A stretch of 6,402 nucleotides of DNA from an uncultured Oscillospiraceae bacterium. Its GTDB lineage: Bacteria; Bacillota; Clostridia; Oscillospirales; Ruminococcaceae. The notes under the pieces are model-generated. The model was not told where the DNA came from. It was given only the letters and a program-made list of their open reading frames with translations, and made no database searches. Shown piece by piece: positions 1-5,894 of this stretch (positions are counted from its first letter, which is position 1; every line of letters starts with the position of its first letter). The stretch lies in assembly GCA_934454435.1 (NCBI GenBank), contig CAKSGA010000114.1:1-6402 (forward strand), read 5' to 3'. A program made the position numbers and the translations under genes.

Positions 1-360
1 CTTGCCTATCGGAACAGACGGATCAATGATGTTCGGAATTGTCATCATGATCTTCTTTACCTTTTCGGAAAGCTCCTCTTCCTGCTTCTCCAGCTCTGCC
101 AGCTCGTCAGAGAACTCCTTTACCTGAGCCTTTGCCTTTTCAGCTTCTTCCTTCTGACCCTTTGCCATGAAGCCGCCTATCTCCTTGGAAATGCGGTTTC
201 TGTCAGCTCTCAGGGAGTCGCCCCTCTGCTGTGCCTTACGGAGCTGTGCGTCCAGCTCGATGACCTCGTCAACCAGCGGCAGCTTGCTGTCCTGGAATTT
301 CTTCTTGATGTTCTCCTTTACGATGTCGGGGTTTTCTCTTAAAAACTTAATGTCTATCAT
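1..360 (-). CDS. serS: Seryl-tRNA synthetase, N-terminal part (cut by window edge)
   Basis: This is the first 120 codons of serine--tRNA ligase, which charges tRNA-Ser and tRNA-Sec with serine in the cytoplasm. The protein begins MIDIKFLRENPDIVKENIKK, the typical SerS opening. It continues into a long charged, heptad-like stretch (about residues 30-105, rich in E, K, A and L), the antiparallel coiled-coil arm that grips the long variable arm of tRNA-Ser. The visible part ends at IPNIIDPSVPIGK, the conserved link before the class II catalytic domain. The catalytic core and motifs 1-3 lie outside the window. The ATG at 360 is preceded by GAAAGG 8 nt upstream. The gene starts 51 bp after the parB stop on the same strand. 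I see no convincing promoter or terminator in that gap, so co-transcription with parAB is likely (inference). Confidence 0.96.
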   Translation of the reverse strand, partial: MIDIKFLRENPDIVKENIKKKFQDSKLPLVDEVIELDAQLRKAQQRGDSLRADRNRISKEIGGFMAKGQKEEAEKAKAQVKEFSDELAELEKQEEELSEKVKKIMMTIPNIIDPSVPIGK

Positions 361-411
361 TTTCTTTGCCTTTCTTTTTATTTATTTCAGGTATCTGCCT
401 GTAATTCACCT

Positions 412-1260
412 TTACTTAACGTCCATCAGCCGGAGGATTCCCTCCAGCTGGTCCTTGTCCTCAAAGGAGATCTGGAGCGTGTTTGTCTTTTTGCCCTCGC
501 ATATCCGCACCTTGGTGCCGAGCGCTTCCGCCAGGCTCATTTCAACTTCGGTGTAGTACGCCATTCTGGGCTTGATGGTTTTCTGCTCCTCGTCACGTTT
601 TGCTTCCCTCTTGGCGATCGCTTCTATGCTGCGAACGCTGAGTTCGCCCTCTGAAGCACGCACGGCTATCTCAGTCATGAGCGCCGGGTCCTTTATCGCC
701 TTGAGTGCCTTGCAATGTCCCATTGACAAACGGCCGTCCATCAGAAGGTCACGCACGCCTATCGGGAGCGTCAGAAGTCCAAGGCTGTTTGCAATGGAGG
801 AACGTGCCTTGCCGAGCGCCCTTGCAAGCTGGTCCTGGGTCATTTTGTAGTTGTCTATGAGCTCCCTGTAACCCTGAGCTTCTTCTATCGGGTTGAGGTT
901 CTCACGCTGAAGATTTTCTATCAGCGCAACCTGCATGACCTGTTCTTCCGAAAGGTCGTCCCTTATTACGACCGGGACTTCGCTCAGACCTGCTATCTTT
1001 GCGGCTCTCCAGCGTCTTTCACCGGCGATTATCTGATAGTTCCCGGTAGGAAGCGGACGGACGAGCAGCGGCTGTAAAACTCCGTTCTGCTGAATGGACG
1101 CTGCGAGCTGTTCCATTGCTTCCTTATCAAAAGCCTTTCTTGGCTGTCCTTTATTGGGCTCTATTTCAGAAATGCGCAGCGTTCTCAGCCCGTCGGACTC
1201 TTCGATATTATTATCGTCGAAAAGGCTGCTGAAATCTCCACTGATACGTTTATTGCTCAT
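412..1260 (-). CDS. parB: Chromosome partitioning protein ParB (Spo0J), CTP-dependent parS-binding clamp
   Basis: This 282-residue ParB nucleates on parS, binds CTP, closes as a sliding clamp on DNA, recruits SMC and stimulates the ParA ATPase. Visible in order: an N-terminal ParA-contact peptide (residues 1-20); the N-terminal domain with the CTP-binding box GERRWRA (80-86) and the ENLQRE box (115-120); the helix-turn-helix TQDQLARALGKARSSIANSL (141-160); and a C-terminal dimerisation domain. The four residues that separate ParB from Noc specificity (Caulobacter 173/179/184/201) align to R153, S159, T164 and G181, which is the ParB/parS type. The ATG at 1260 is chosen because GGAGAG lies 5 nt upstream. 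An in-frame GTG at 1278 would deepen the overlap with parA to 29 bp and is less likely. The gene overlaps parA by 11 bp, suggesting translational coupling. Oddities: the usual GLGKGL-type N-terminal motif is reduced to K4-R5 and L13-F14, and an LRLL motif after the HTH reads LGLL. Confidence 0.96.
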   Translation of the reverse strand: MSNKRISGDFSSLFDDNNIEESDGLRTLRISEIEPNKGQPRKAFDKEAMEQLAASIQQNGVLQPLLVRPLPTGNYQIIAGERRWRAAKIAGLSEVPVVIRDDLSEEQVMQVALIENLQRENLNPIEEAQGYRELIDNYKMTQDQLARALGKARSSIANSLGLLTLPIGVRDLLMDGRLSMGHCKALKAIKDPALMTEIAVRASEGELSVRSIEAIAKREAKRDEEQKTIKPRMAYYTEVEMSLAEALGTKVRICEGKKTNTLQISFEDKDQLEGILRLMDVK

Positions 1261-2041
1261 TTCTTCTCTCCATTTCACGGACCTTCTCCAGAACTTCCTT
1301 TGAAAGCCGCTTGTATGTATCTGCGCCCTTGGAATTCTTATCGTAGAATATTATAGGCTCGCCGTGACTCTGCGCCTCGGTTATGCGGACATTTCTCGGT
1401 ATCTCCGTCTTGAAAATCACATCAGACGGGAATGTCCTCTTGATATCCCGCATGATCTCGTTACTTGCAAGAAGCCTTCTGTCCAGCATTGTGAACACGA
1501 TACCCATAAGCTGCAGGTCCTTATTGGCTGCCCTCTTGACTTTTTTAACGGTCTGCATGAGCTGAGCCAGTCCCTCCAGTGCAAATGGTTCGCACACCAT
1601 GGGTACGATTATTCTGTCGCAAGCCACCAGCGCATTTATTGCCAGCACGCCGAGTGACGGCAGGCAGTCCACGATGATGACATCGTAATTATCCTTAACC
1701 TGAAGGATAACCTTTCTGAGCTGATAATTGCGCTGTTCCACATCAGCAAGCTGGAGCTCCGCCTCTGAGAACATACTAGTTGCGGGAATTATGTCCACAT
1801 TCTTGTATCTTGTTTTGATGATACCTTCCTGGGGTCTGGCTTCGCCCATGATTATCTCATATATTGAGGTATCAAGTGTCTTTTTCTTTATACCGAAGCC
1901 TGTAGTTGAGTTTCCCTGCGGGTCGAAATCTATCAGCAGGACCTTTTTACCGAGCATGCCAAGTCCGGCAGAAACATTGATCGAAGTCGTGCTTTTGCCG
2001 ACGCCGCCCTTTTGGTTTACCACACCGATAACTACGCCCAT
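1250..2041 (-). CDS. parA: Chromosome partitioning ATPase ParA (Soj)
   Basis: This 263-residue ParA/MinD-family ATPase has the usual chromosomal Soj size. ATP-bound dimers bind the nucleoid nonspecifically and are released by ParB, driving origin segregation. In Bacillus, Soj also controls DnaA (family knowledge). Visible motifs: deviant Walker A KGGVGKST (residues 11-18) with signature lysine K11 and P-loop K16; LLIDFDPQGN with catalytic D40; Walker B IIVDCLPSLG with D125; and the C-terminal IPRNVRITEAQSHGEPI, the classic Soj block. The start is set at ATG 2041, 6 nt after a strong AAAGGGGAG. An in-frame TTG at 2071 would lie upstream of that ribosome site and is rejected. It overlaps parB by 11 bp and has its own promoter at 2097-2125. 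Oddity: the Walker B segment reads DCLPSLG where DCPPSLG is usual (L127). Catalytic residues are otherwise intact. Confidence 0.97.
   Translation of the reverse strand: MGVVIGVVNQKGGVGKSTTSINVSAGLGMLGKKVLLIDFDPQGNSTTGFGIKKKTLDTSIYEIIMGEARPQEGIIKTRYKNVDIIPATSMFSEAELQLADVEQRNYQLRKVILQVKDNYDVIIVDCLPSLGVLAINALVACDRIIVPMVCEPFALEGLAQLMQTVKKVKRAANKDLQLMGIVFTMLDRRLLASNEIMRDIKRTFPSDVIFKTEIPRNVRITEAQSHGEPIIFYDKNSKGADTYKRLSKEVLEKVREMERRNEQ
1266..1271 (-). promoter_or_regulatory. Ribosome binding site deciding the parB start
   Basis: GGAGAG on the minus strand lies 5 nt before ATG 1260, inside the 3' end of parA. It favours ATG 1260 over the in-frame GTG at 1278, which lies upstream of this site. Confidence 0.7.
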
Positions 2042-2047
2042 TTCATT

Positions 2048-2056
2048 CTCCCCTTT
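2048..2056 (-). promoter_or_regulatory. Ribosome binding site deciding the parA start
   Basis: AAAGGGGAG on the minus strand sits 6 nt before ATG 2041. It is a near-ideal Shine-Dalgarno and excludes the upstream in-frame TTG at 2071 as the main start. Confidence 0.85.
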
Positions 2057-2096
2057 CTGTTTTTCGGCCAAATGCCTTTTTACATCTCATAATACT

Positions 2097-2125
2097 ATTA
2101 TATCATACAATCCCCCAAGAGTAAA
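2097..2125 (-). promoter_or_regulatory. Sigma-A-type promoter of parAB
   Basis: On the minus strand the -10 hexamer is a perfect TATAAT (2097-2102) with an extended -10 TGA just upstream (TGATATAAT). A 17-bp spacer separates it from TTTACT (2120-2125), a 4/6 match to TTGACA. The transcript would start near 2090, giving a leader of about 50 nt before ATG 2041. The nearest parS-like palindrome is centred about 60 bp upstream of this start, and two more lie behind it. ParB loaded there could spread over the promoter and autoregulate parAB (inference). Confidence 0.75.
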
Positions 2126-2135
2126 GACCTTTTAC

Positions 2136-2158
2136 AAAAAAATGTTCCACATGGAACA
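2136..2158 (-). terminator. Possible intrinsic terminator of noc formed by a parS-like palindrome
   Basis: Read on the minus strand, the palindrome TGTTCCATGTGGAACA folds into a 6-bp stem (UGUUCC/GGAACA) with an AUGU loop. It is followed immediately by seven T (plus-strand A at 2136-2142). That is the shape of a Rho-independent terminator, and it lies about 90 nt past the noc stop and upstream of the parA promoter. The stem is short with only three G-C pairs, so efficiency may be partial. Confidence 0.5.
2143..2158. promoter_or_regulatory. parS-like site 1 (imperfect)
   Basis: TGTTCCACATGGAACA is a 16-bp palindrome with one break, at the centre (CACATG instead of CACGTG). It matches the parS pattern GTTnCACGTGnAAC at all but that base. 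It is the exact reverse complement of site 3 at 2214-2229 and is the copy nearest the parA promoter. Confidence 0.75.
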
Positions 2159-2179
2159 ATTATTCGACTTTTCCCCGCA

Positions 2180-2195
2180 TGTTCCACGTAGAACA
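2180..2195. promoter_or_regulatory. parS-like site 2 (imperfect)
   Basis: TGTTCCACGTAGAACA keeps the central CACGT. It differs from the perfect palindrome at one base (A at 2190 where G would pair). It starts 37 bp after site 1 and lies almost at the midpoint between sites 1 and 3. Confidence 0.75.
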
Positions 2196-2213
2196 ATGTT
2201 ATATTTTGTCGAA

Positions 2214-2229
2214 TGTTCCATGTGGAACA
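2214..2229. promoter_or_regulatory. parS-like site 3 (imperfect)
   Basis: TGTTCCATGTGGAACA has a single central change (CATGTG) and is the exact reverse complement of site 1. It starts 34 bp after site 2 and ends 20 bp before the noc stop codon. Confidence 0.75.
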
Positions 2230-2249
2230 ATGAAATTTGCTGTCGAAAT

Positions 2250-3092
2250 TCAGATTTCAGCTGCCGAATGGATCTTAATTGTATATTCGTAGCAGTCGCC
2301 GACACGGTTCATAACGGTTTCGCAGTCGATGTTGGCGTCCCTCATGCTGCGGACTATTTTGTTAATACTATTTATATAGAGCCTTGGCAACGGGAAATTG
2401 AATTTTCTGGGCTGGCGCTTTTTCTCTTCTTTAGGCTGTTCCTCGGTTTTCTGTGGTATTTTGCCGTGCAGGATATCCTCCACCAGCTGTTCAGTCTGTT
2501 CAATGTTGAGCTTGTTGATTATCATTACGCCCATTGCATGGATTCTCAGCTTCTGGTCATCAATGCGCACAAGTGCCCTTGCCTGTCGTTCCGTAATATT
2601 GCCTTTGACCAGAACATTGCGTTCGGCGTCTGTGAATTTAAGCAGCCTGAGCTTATTTGCTATTGTTGACTGAGCCTTTCCGAGCCGTGACGCAGCCTCC
2701 TCCTGGGTCAGCCCGTAAATATGTATCAGCTTTTCTATTGCAAGAGCTTCCTCAAAAAAGCTCAGATCACGGCGCTGTATATTCTCAATAAGCGCAAGAA
2801 CCGCAGACTGCTCATCATTTACGTCAATGATAATGCAGGGAATTTCCTCAAGCCCGCACAGTTTTGCTGCACGAAAACGGCGTTCTCCGCTTACTATCTC
2901 ATAATTAACGCCACAGCGGCGAACATTAATCGGCTGAAGAATTCCATTCTCACGAATACTCTCCGCCAACGCCGCAAGCTCGTTTTCATCAAAATCTGCC
3001 CTGGGCTGCGATCTGTTCGGAATTATAAGTCCCGGCTCCAGTGCTACGACCCTGCCGACTGTCTTTTCTCTGGTTCTGAATAATCCGTTCAT
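2250..3092 (-). CDS. noc: Nucleoid occlusion protein Noc (ParB paralogue)
   Basis: This 280-residue ParB/Spo0J-family protein is close to the usual Noc length. Noc binds NBS sites, uses CTP to load as a clamp, attaches DNA to the membrane and keeps the division septum off the nucleoid (Bacillus knowledge). Visible: a short N-terminus MNGLFRTREK that could be the membrane-targeting amphipathic segment; the CTP box GERRFRA (69-75); ENIQRRD (103-109); the helix-turn-helix TQEEAASRLGKAQSTIANKL (129-148); a charged K/E/P-rich linker (about 215-230); and a C-terminal dimerisation domain. The specificity positions read Q141, K147, K152 and R169, which is the Noc set and not the ParB set. ATG 3092 is chosen for the AGAAAGGAAG upstream; a longer in-frame form reaching 3161 would run through the promoter. 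It sits between rsmG and parA, the standard Noc position. Calling it a second ParB remains possible but is less likely. Confidence 0.92.
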   Translation of the reverse strand: MNGLFRTREKTVGRVVALEPGLIIPNRSQPRADFDENELAALAESIRENGILQPINVRRCGVNYEIVSGERRFRAAKLCGLEEIPCIIIDVNDEQSAVLALIENIQRRDLSFFEEALAIEKLIHIYGLTQEEAASRLGKAQSTIANKLRLLKFTDAERNVLVKGNITERQARALVRIDDQKLRIHAMGVMIINKLNIEQTEQLVEDILHGKIPQKTEEQPKEEKKRQPRKFNFPLPRLYINSINKIVRSMRDANIDCETVMNRVGDCYEYTIKIHSAAEI

Positions 3093-3098
3093 GATATA

Positions 3099-3108
3099 CT
3101 TCCTTTCT
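3099..3108 (-). promoter_or_regulatory. Ribosome binding site deciding the noc start
   Basis: AGAAAGGAAG on the minus strand places AGGA 8 nt before ATG 3092. The open frame upstream of it overlaps the promoter and cannot be translated from that transcript. Confidence 0.8.
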
Positions 3109-3129
3109 GACTGTCTTTCCGGTAAGTCC

Positions 3130-3158
3130 ATTATACCATGCGCTGGAATTAATATCCA
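3130..3158 (-). promoter_or_regulatory. Sigma-A-type promoter of noc
   Basis: On the minus strand a perfect -10 TATAAT (3130-3135) is preceded by TGG, giving an extended -10 (TGGTATAAT). A 17-bp spacer leads to TGGATA (3153-3158), a 4/6 match to TTGACA. Transcription would begin near 3123, about 30 nt before the start codon. It lies just downstream of the rsmG terminator, so noc is likely transcribed independently of mnmG-rsmG. The -35 overlaps a near-match to a DnaA box (3152-3160). Confidence 0.8.
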
Positions 3159-3202
3159 CAAGCAAATATCGCATTTCCCGACTTTTTCAGACTACTCTCA
3201 AC

Positions 3203-3230
3203 AAAAAAAGCCGCTTCAAAGCGGCTTTTT
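3203..3230 (-). terminator. Intrinsic terminator of mnmG-rsmG, overlapping the rsmG stop
   Basis: On the minus strand a GCCGC/GCGGC stem (3221-3225 with 3210-3214) is extended by five A-T pairs, closes over a 6-nt loop and ends in seven T (plus-strand A at 3203-3209). The rsmG stop codon (3216-3218) falls in the loop, and the 5' arm encodes the last residues KKPL. The plus-strand copy also ends in five T (3226-3230), so it may act in both directions. Confidence 0.9.
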
Positions 3231-3923
3231 GGAGATATTTGCGGAACTTCTGGGATATTGTGTCGGAGTCTGCGATATTTTATTTACTATAACAAGCCTG
3301 CGTTTGTCGCCATTTGGTAATTCATAATCTGTCACCTGTGATATTTCCCCGCCGAGCTTCTTCACAGCACTGGCAGCGGAATTCACGTCCTCATTTACGG
3401 ATTTCAGAGCTATGAATCTGCCGCCTTTCTTAACGAATGGAACACAATATTCTGACAGGACCGGCATAGCAGCGACCGCCCGGGCAGTTGAAAAATCAAA
3501 GCACTCCCGCCGTTTTCTTCCGAGTTCCTCACTGCGGGCATGAATTATCTCAGCCTTTATTCCGAGCAGCTCGCATGCTTTTTCAAGGTAAACACAGCGT
3601 TTGTTCAGACTGTCGCAGAGAGTCCCCCGCAGGTCCGGGCGAACGATAAGCAGCGGCAGCGATGGAAACCCAGCCCCCGTTCCGACATCTATAAACGAGC
3701 TTCCCTGTGGAATTTCCACCATAAAAAACGGCAGCACGCTGTCTACAAAGTGCTTGTCCACCACCTCACGGAACTCAGTTATTGAGGTGAGATTAACGTT
3801 TTCGTTGTACTCGACCATGAAATCACAAAGTCTGACCAACTTGTCAGCCATTTCATCTGTTATCTTAATTCCGGCAGCGGCGAAGCGCTCCATTGTGTAC
3901 TGAATTCTTTCAAGGTCGCTCAT
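3216..3923 (-). CDS. rsmG: 16S rRNA (guanine527-N7)-methyltransferase RsmG (GidB)
   Basis: This 235-residue class I SAM-dependent methyltransferase makes m7G527 in the 530 loop of 16S rRNA; loss of the family enzyme gives low-level streptomycin resistance. Visible family blocks: NVNLTSIT (42-49), DKHFVDSV (56-63), the SAM-binding glycine loop [15 protein letters not shown] (77-91), a TARAVA segment followed by [12 protein letters not shown], and the C-terminal TPTQYPR...KKPL typical of RsmG. Length is normal for the family (about 210-240). The ATG at 3923 overlaps the mnmG stop as ATGA, a 4-bp overlap, and AGGGAG lies 7 nt upstream inside mnmG, so translation is probably coupled. The last codons form the 5' arm of the terminator, with the stop in its loop. 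Confidence 0.97.
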   Translation of the reverse strand: MSDLERIQYTMERFAAAGIKITDEMADKLVRLCDFMVEYNENVNLTSITEFREVVDKHFVDSVLPFFMVEIPQGSSFIDVGTGAGFPSLPLLIVRPDLRGTLCDSLNKRCVYLEKACELLGIKAEIIHARSEELGRKRRECFDFSTARAVAAMPVLSEYCVPFVKKGGRFIALKSVNEDVNSAASAVKKLGGEISQVTDYELPNGDKRRLVIVNKISQTPTQYPRSSANISKKPL

Positions 3924-5803
3924 GCCTGCTCTCCCTTCTCATGTGACGCCAGCCAGATCAGAAGAACGGAAACGTCCGCCGGGTTTACGCCCGATATACG
4001 TCCCGCCTGTCCCACATTCAGCGGTCTGAACTTGTTCAGTTTTTCCTGAGCCTCGAGCCGAAGTCCCTTTATCGTCTTGTAATCCACGTCTGCGGGGAGT
4101 TTTCTCTCCTCCAGTCTGCGCATTTTTTCTATCTGCTCCTGCTGAATTTTGATGTAACCGGAATATTTCAGCTCGATCTCCAGTTTGTTCACCAATGAGT
4201 ATTTCAGCGCCGGACGTCCCGGGTCGAACTCTGCGAGGTCGGAATACTCCACCTGCGGGCGCTTCAGCAGCTCTATCATTTTCACACCGGAAGTGATCTC
4301 AGAGGTTTCCTTATCACGCAGAAGAGCATTCAGCTTCTCAGACGGGTGAATGGTCACGCTGCGAATTCGCTCCATTTCCTGCTCGCATACTTTCTTCTCG
4401 TCAAGGAACTTCTGAAATCTCTCATCAGAAACCAGTCCGACCTTGTGCCCGACAGGCAGCAAACGGTCGGCTGCATTGTCCTGACGAAGTATCAGACGAT
4501 ATTCGCTGCGTGACGTCATCATGCGGTAGGGTTCGTTACAACCCTTTGTTACAAGGTCGTCCACCAGGGTTCCGATGTAGCTGGAAGCCCTGTCAAGTAT
4601 CATGGGTTCCCTGCCCTGGATCTTCAGAGCAGCGTTGATTCCTGCGACAATACCCTGCGCCGCAGCCTCCTCATAGCCACTGGTGCAATTGAACTGGCCA
4701 GCGCCGTACAGTCCAGAAATGTTCTTGAATTCAAGCGTAGGCAAGAGTTCCAGCGGGTCGCAGCAGTCGTATTCTATTGCATACGCAGGGCGCATTATCT
4801 CCACATGCTCCAAACCCCTGATTGTCCGCAGGAACTTGACCTGGACGTCCTCAGGCAGCGAAGAGGACATTCCCTGCAGGTAGTATTCGTCCGTATCAAG
4901 TCCCATTGGCTCAACGAAGAGCTGATGTCGCTCCTTATCCCGAAATCTGACTATCTTGTCCTCAATACTCGGGCAGTATCTCGGACCTATACCCTCGATC
5001 CTGCCGGAATAAAGCGGAGATCTGTCGAGATTATCCAGAATCACCTTATGAGTTTCAGCATTGGTGTATGTGACGTAGCAGTCTGCAACATTCTTCATTT
5101 CGTTCTCATTATCGAAAGAAAACGGCATTATCTGCTCATCTCCGGTCTGAACCTCCATTACGGAAAAGTCGATGGAGCGCTTGTGCACCCTCGCCGGAGT
5201 GCCGGTCTTGAACCTTCGCATGGACACGCCGAGAGCTTTCAGGCAGTCGGTCAGATGGCTTGAGGGCAGCAGGTTATCCGGGCCGGAGCTGTAGCTCAGC
5301 TCACCGATGTGAATTTTCCCGTTGAGATATGTTCCGGTGGTGATTATCGCCGCTTTGACCGGGTGGACTGCGCCCAGCTTAGTCCGCACCGCCGTTATTT
5401 TTCCATCCTCAACGTCCACAGCAGTAACTTCAGCCTGCTTGATGTAGAGGTTAGGCGTGTTCTCCAGAGTCTGCTTCATGTAGGTATGGTACTTCACACG
5501 GTCGCTCTGAACCCTCAGGCTATGCACCGCCGGACCCTTTCCCCGATTGAGAATGCGGGACTGAATGAACGTTGCGTCCGCTGCCTTTCCCATCTCTCCG
5601 CCGAGAGAGTCAATCTCACACACTATCTGACCCTTCGCAGAACCGCCAATACAGGGGTTGCAGGGCATGTTTGCAATACAGTCCAGGGACAGCGTGAATA
5701 TCGCAGTTTTAAGCCCAAGCCGGGCAGCCGCCAGAGCCGCTTCGCAGCCTGCATGCCCGGCGCCTATGACCGCCACGTCATATTCTTCAAGAGTATATGG
5801 CAT
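3920..5803 (-). CDS. mnmG: tRNA uridine-5-carboxymethylaminomethyl modification enzyme MnmG (GidA)
   Basis: This 627-residue FAD- and NADH-dependent enzyme works with the GTPase MnmE to install cmnm5 (or nm5) on wobble U34 of several tRNAs. Visible: FAD-binding GAGHAG (14-19); NMPCNP with C48; family signature 1 [15 protein letters not shown] (273-287) with C277, aligning with the essential cysteine of the E. coli enzyme; family signature 2 [17 protein letters not shown] from residue 368; [15 protein letters not shown]; and the C-terminal helical domain ending [19 protein letters not shown]. The length matches the B. subtilis protein (about 628). ATG 5803 is chosen because GAAAGGA lies 7 nt upstream; an in-frame ATG at 5830 abuts the parS site and has no ribosome site. 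In signature 2, residue 373 is C where G is usual. It overlaps rsmG by 4 bp. mnmE, normally just upstream, is not here. No clear promoter is visible in the 5804-5857 gap. Confidence 0.98.
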   Translation of the reverse strand: MPYTLEEYDVAVIGAGHAGCEAALAAARLGLKTAIFTLSLDCIANMPCNPCIGGSAKGQIVCEIDSLGGEMGKAADATFIQSRILNRGKGPAVHSLRVQSDRVKYHTYMKQTLENTPNLYIKQAEVTAVDVEDGKITAVRTKLGAVHPVKAAIITTGTYLNGKIHIGELSYSSGPDNLLPSSHLTDCLKALGVSMRRFKTGTPARVHKRSIDFSVMEVQTGDEQIMPFSFDNENEMKNVADCYVTYTNAETHKVILDNLDRSPLYSGRIEGIGPRYCPSIEDKIVRFRDKERHQLFVEPMGLDTDEYYLQGMSSSLPEDVQVKFLRTIRGLEHVEIMRPAYAIEYDCCDPLELLPTLEFKNISGLYGAGQFNCTSGYEEAAAQGIVAGINAALKIQGREPMILDRASSYIGTLVDDLVTKGCNEPYRMMTSRSEYRLILRQDNAADRLLPVGHKVGLVSDERFQKFLDEKKVCEQEMERIRSVTIHPSEKLNALLRDKETSEITSGVKMIELLKRPQVEYSDLAEFDPGRPALKYSLVNKLEIELKYSGYIKIQQEQIEKMRRLEERKLPADVDYKTIKGLRLEAQEKLNKFRPLNVGQAGRISGVNPADVSVLLIWLASHEKGEQA

Positions 5804-5810
5804 AGTAATT

Positions 5811-5817
5811 TCCTTTC
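5811..5817 (-). promoter_or_regulatory. Ribosome binding site deciding the mnmG start
   Basis: GAAAGGA on the minus strand, 7 nt before ATG 5803, favours this start over the in-frame ATG at 5830. The resulting N-terminus places the FAD motif at residues 14-19, as usual for MnmG. Confidence 0.8.
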
Positions 5818-5832
5818 GATCGTTCGACATAA

Positions 5833-5848
5833 TGTTCCACGTGGAACG
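5833..5848. promoter_or_regulatory. parS site with perfect core
   Basis: TGTTCCACGTGGAACG contains the perfect 14-bp palindrome GTTCCACGTGGAAC (5834-5847), matching the parS pattern GTTnCACGTGnAAC fully. It is the only perfect copy in the window. It lies between the gyrA terminator and the mnmG ribosome site, so it is within or next to the mnmG control region. ParB encoded 3.3 kb or more away is the expected ligand. Confidence 0.9.
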
Positions 5849-5853
5849 TCCAG

Positions 5854-5882
5854 AAAATTCGCCCGAATAAAATCCGGGCGAA
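5854..5882 (-). terminator. Intrinsic terminator of gyrA
   Basis: On the minus strand TTCGCCCG (5875-5882) pairs with CGGGCGAA (5858-5865) around a 9-nt A/T-rich loop and is followed by TTTT (5854-5857). The 8-bp G-C-rich stem starts 12 nt after the gyrA stop. The U-run is short, which is the only weakness. Confidence 0.8.
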
Positions 5883-5894
5883 CTTGTTCAATTG

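Noticed and set aside
384..405. Small inverted repeat CAGG/CCTG between parB and serS as a terminator.
   Set aside because: The continuous stem is only 4 bp and it is not followed directly by a T-run, so it is too weak to call.
1733..1748. TGTTCCACATCAGCAA inside parA as a further parS.
   Set aside because: Only the left half matches; the right arm is absent.
2163..2247. Recurring hexamer GTCGAA/TTCGAC near the parS-like sites (2163-2168, 2208-2213, 2242-2247 and also 5823-5828) as a separate binding motif.
   Set aside because: The same hexamer also occurs inside parA, parB and mnmG coding sequence, so the clustering is only suggestive.
1728..2669. A 313-codon open frame on the plus strand across parA, the intergenic parS region and noc.
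   Set aside because: It is antisense to two well-supported genes, has no recognisable domain, and its residues mirror the complementary strand of noc and parA.
3093..3161. N-terminal extension of noc to a start at 3161.
   Set aside because: It would be translated through the noc promoter and upstream of a good ribosome site; the extra residues do not resemble Noc.
3173..3180. Half of a Noc binding site (ATTTCCCG) upstream of noc.
   Set aside because: The second half does not match GGAAAT, and single halves occur elsewhere in the window by chance. No complete ATTTCCCGGGAAAT is present.
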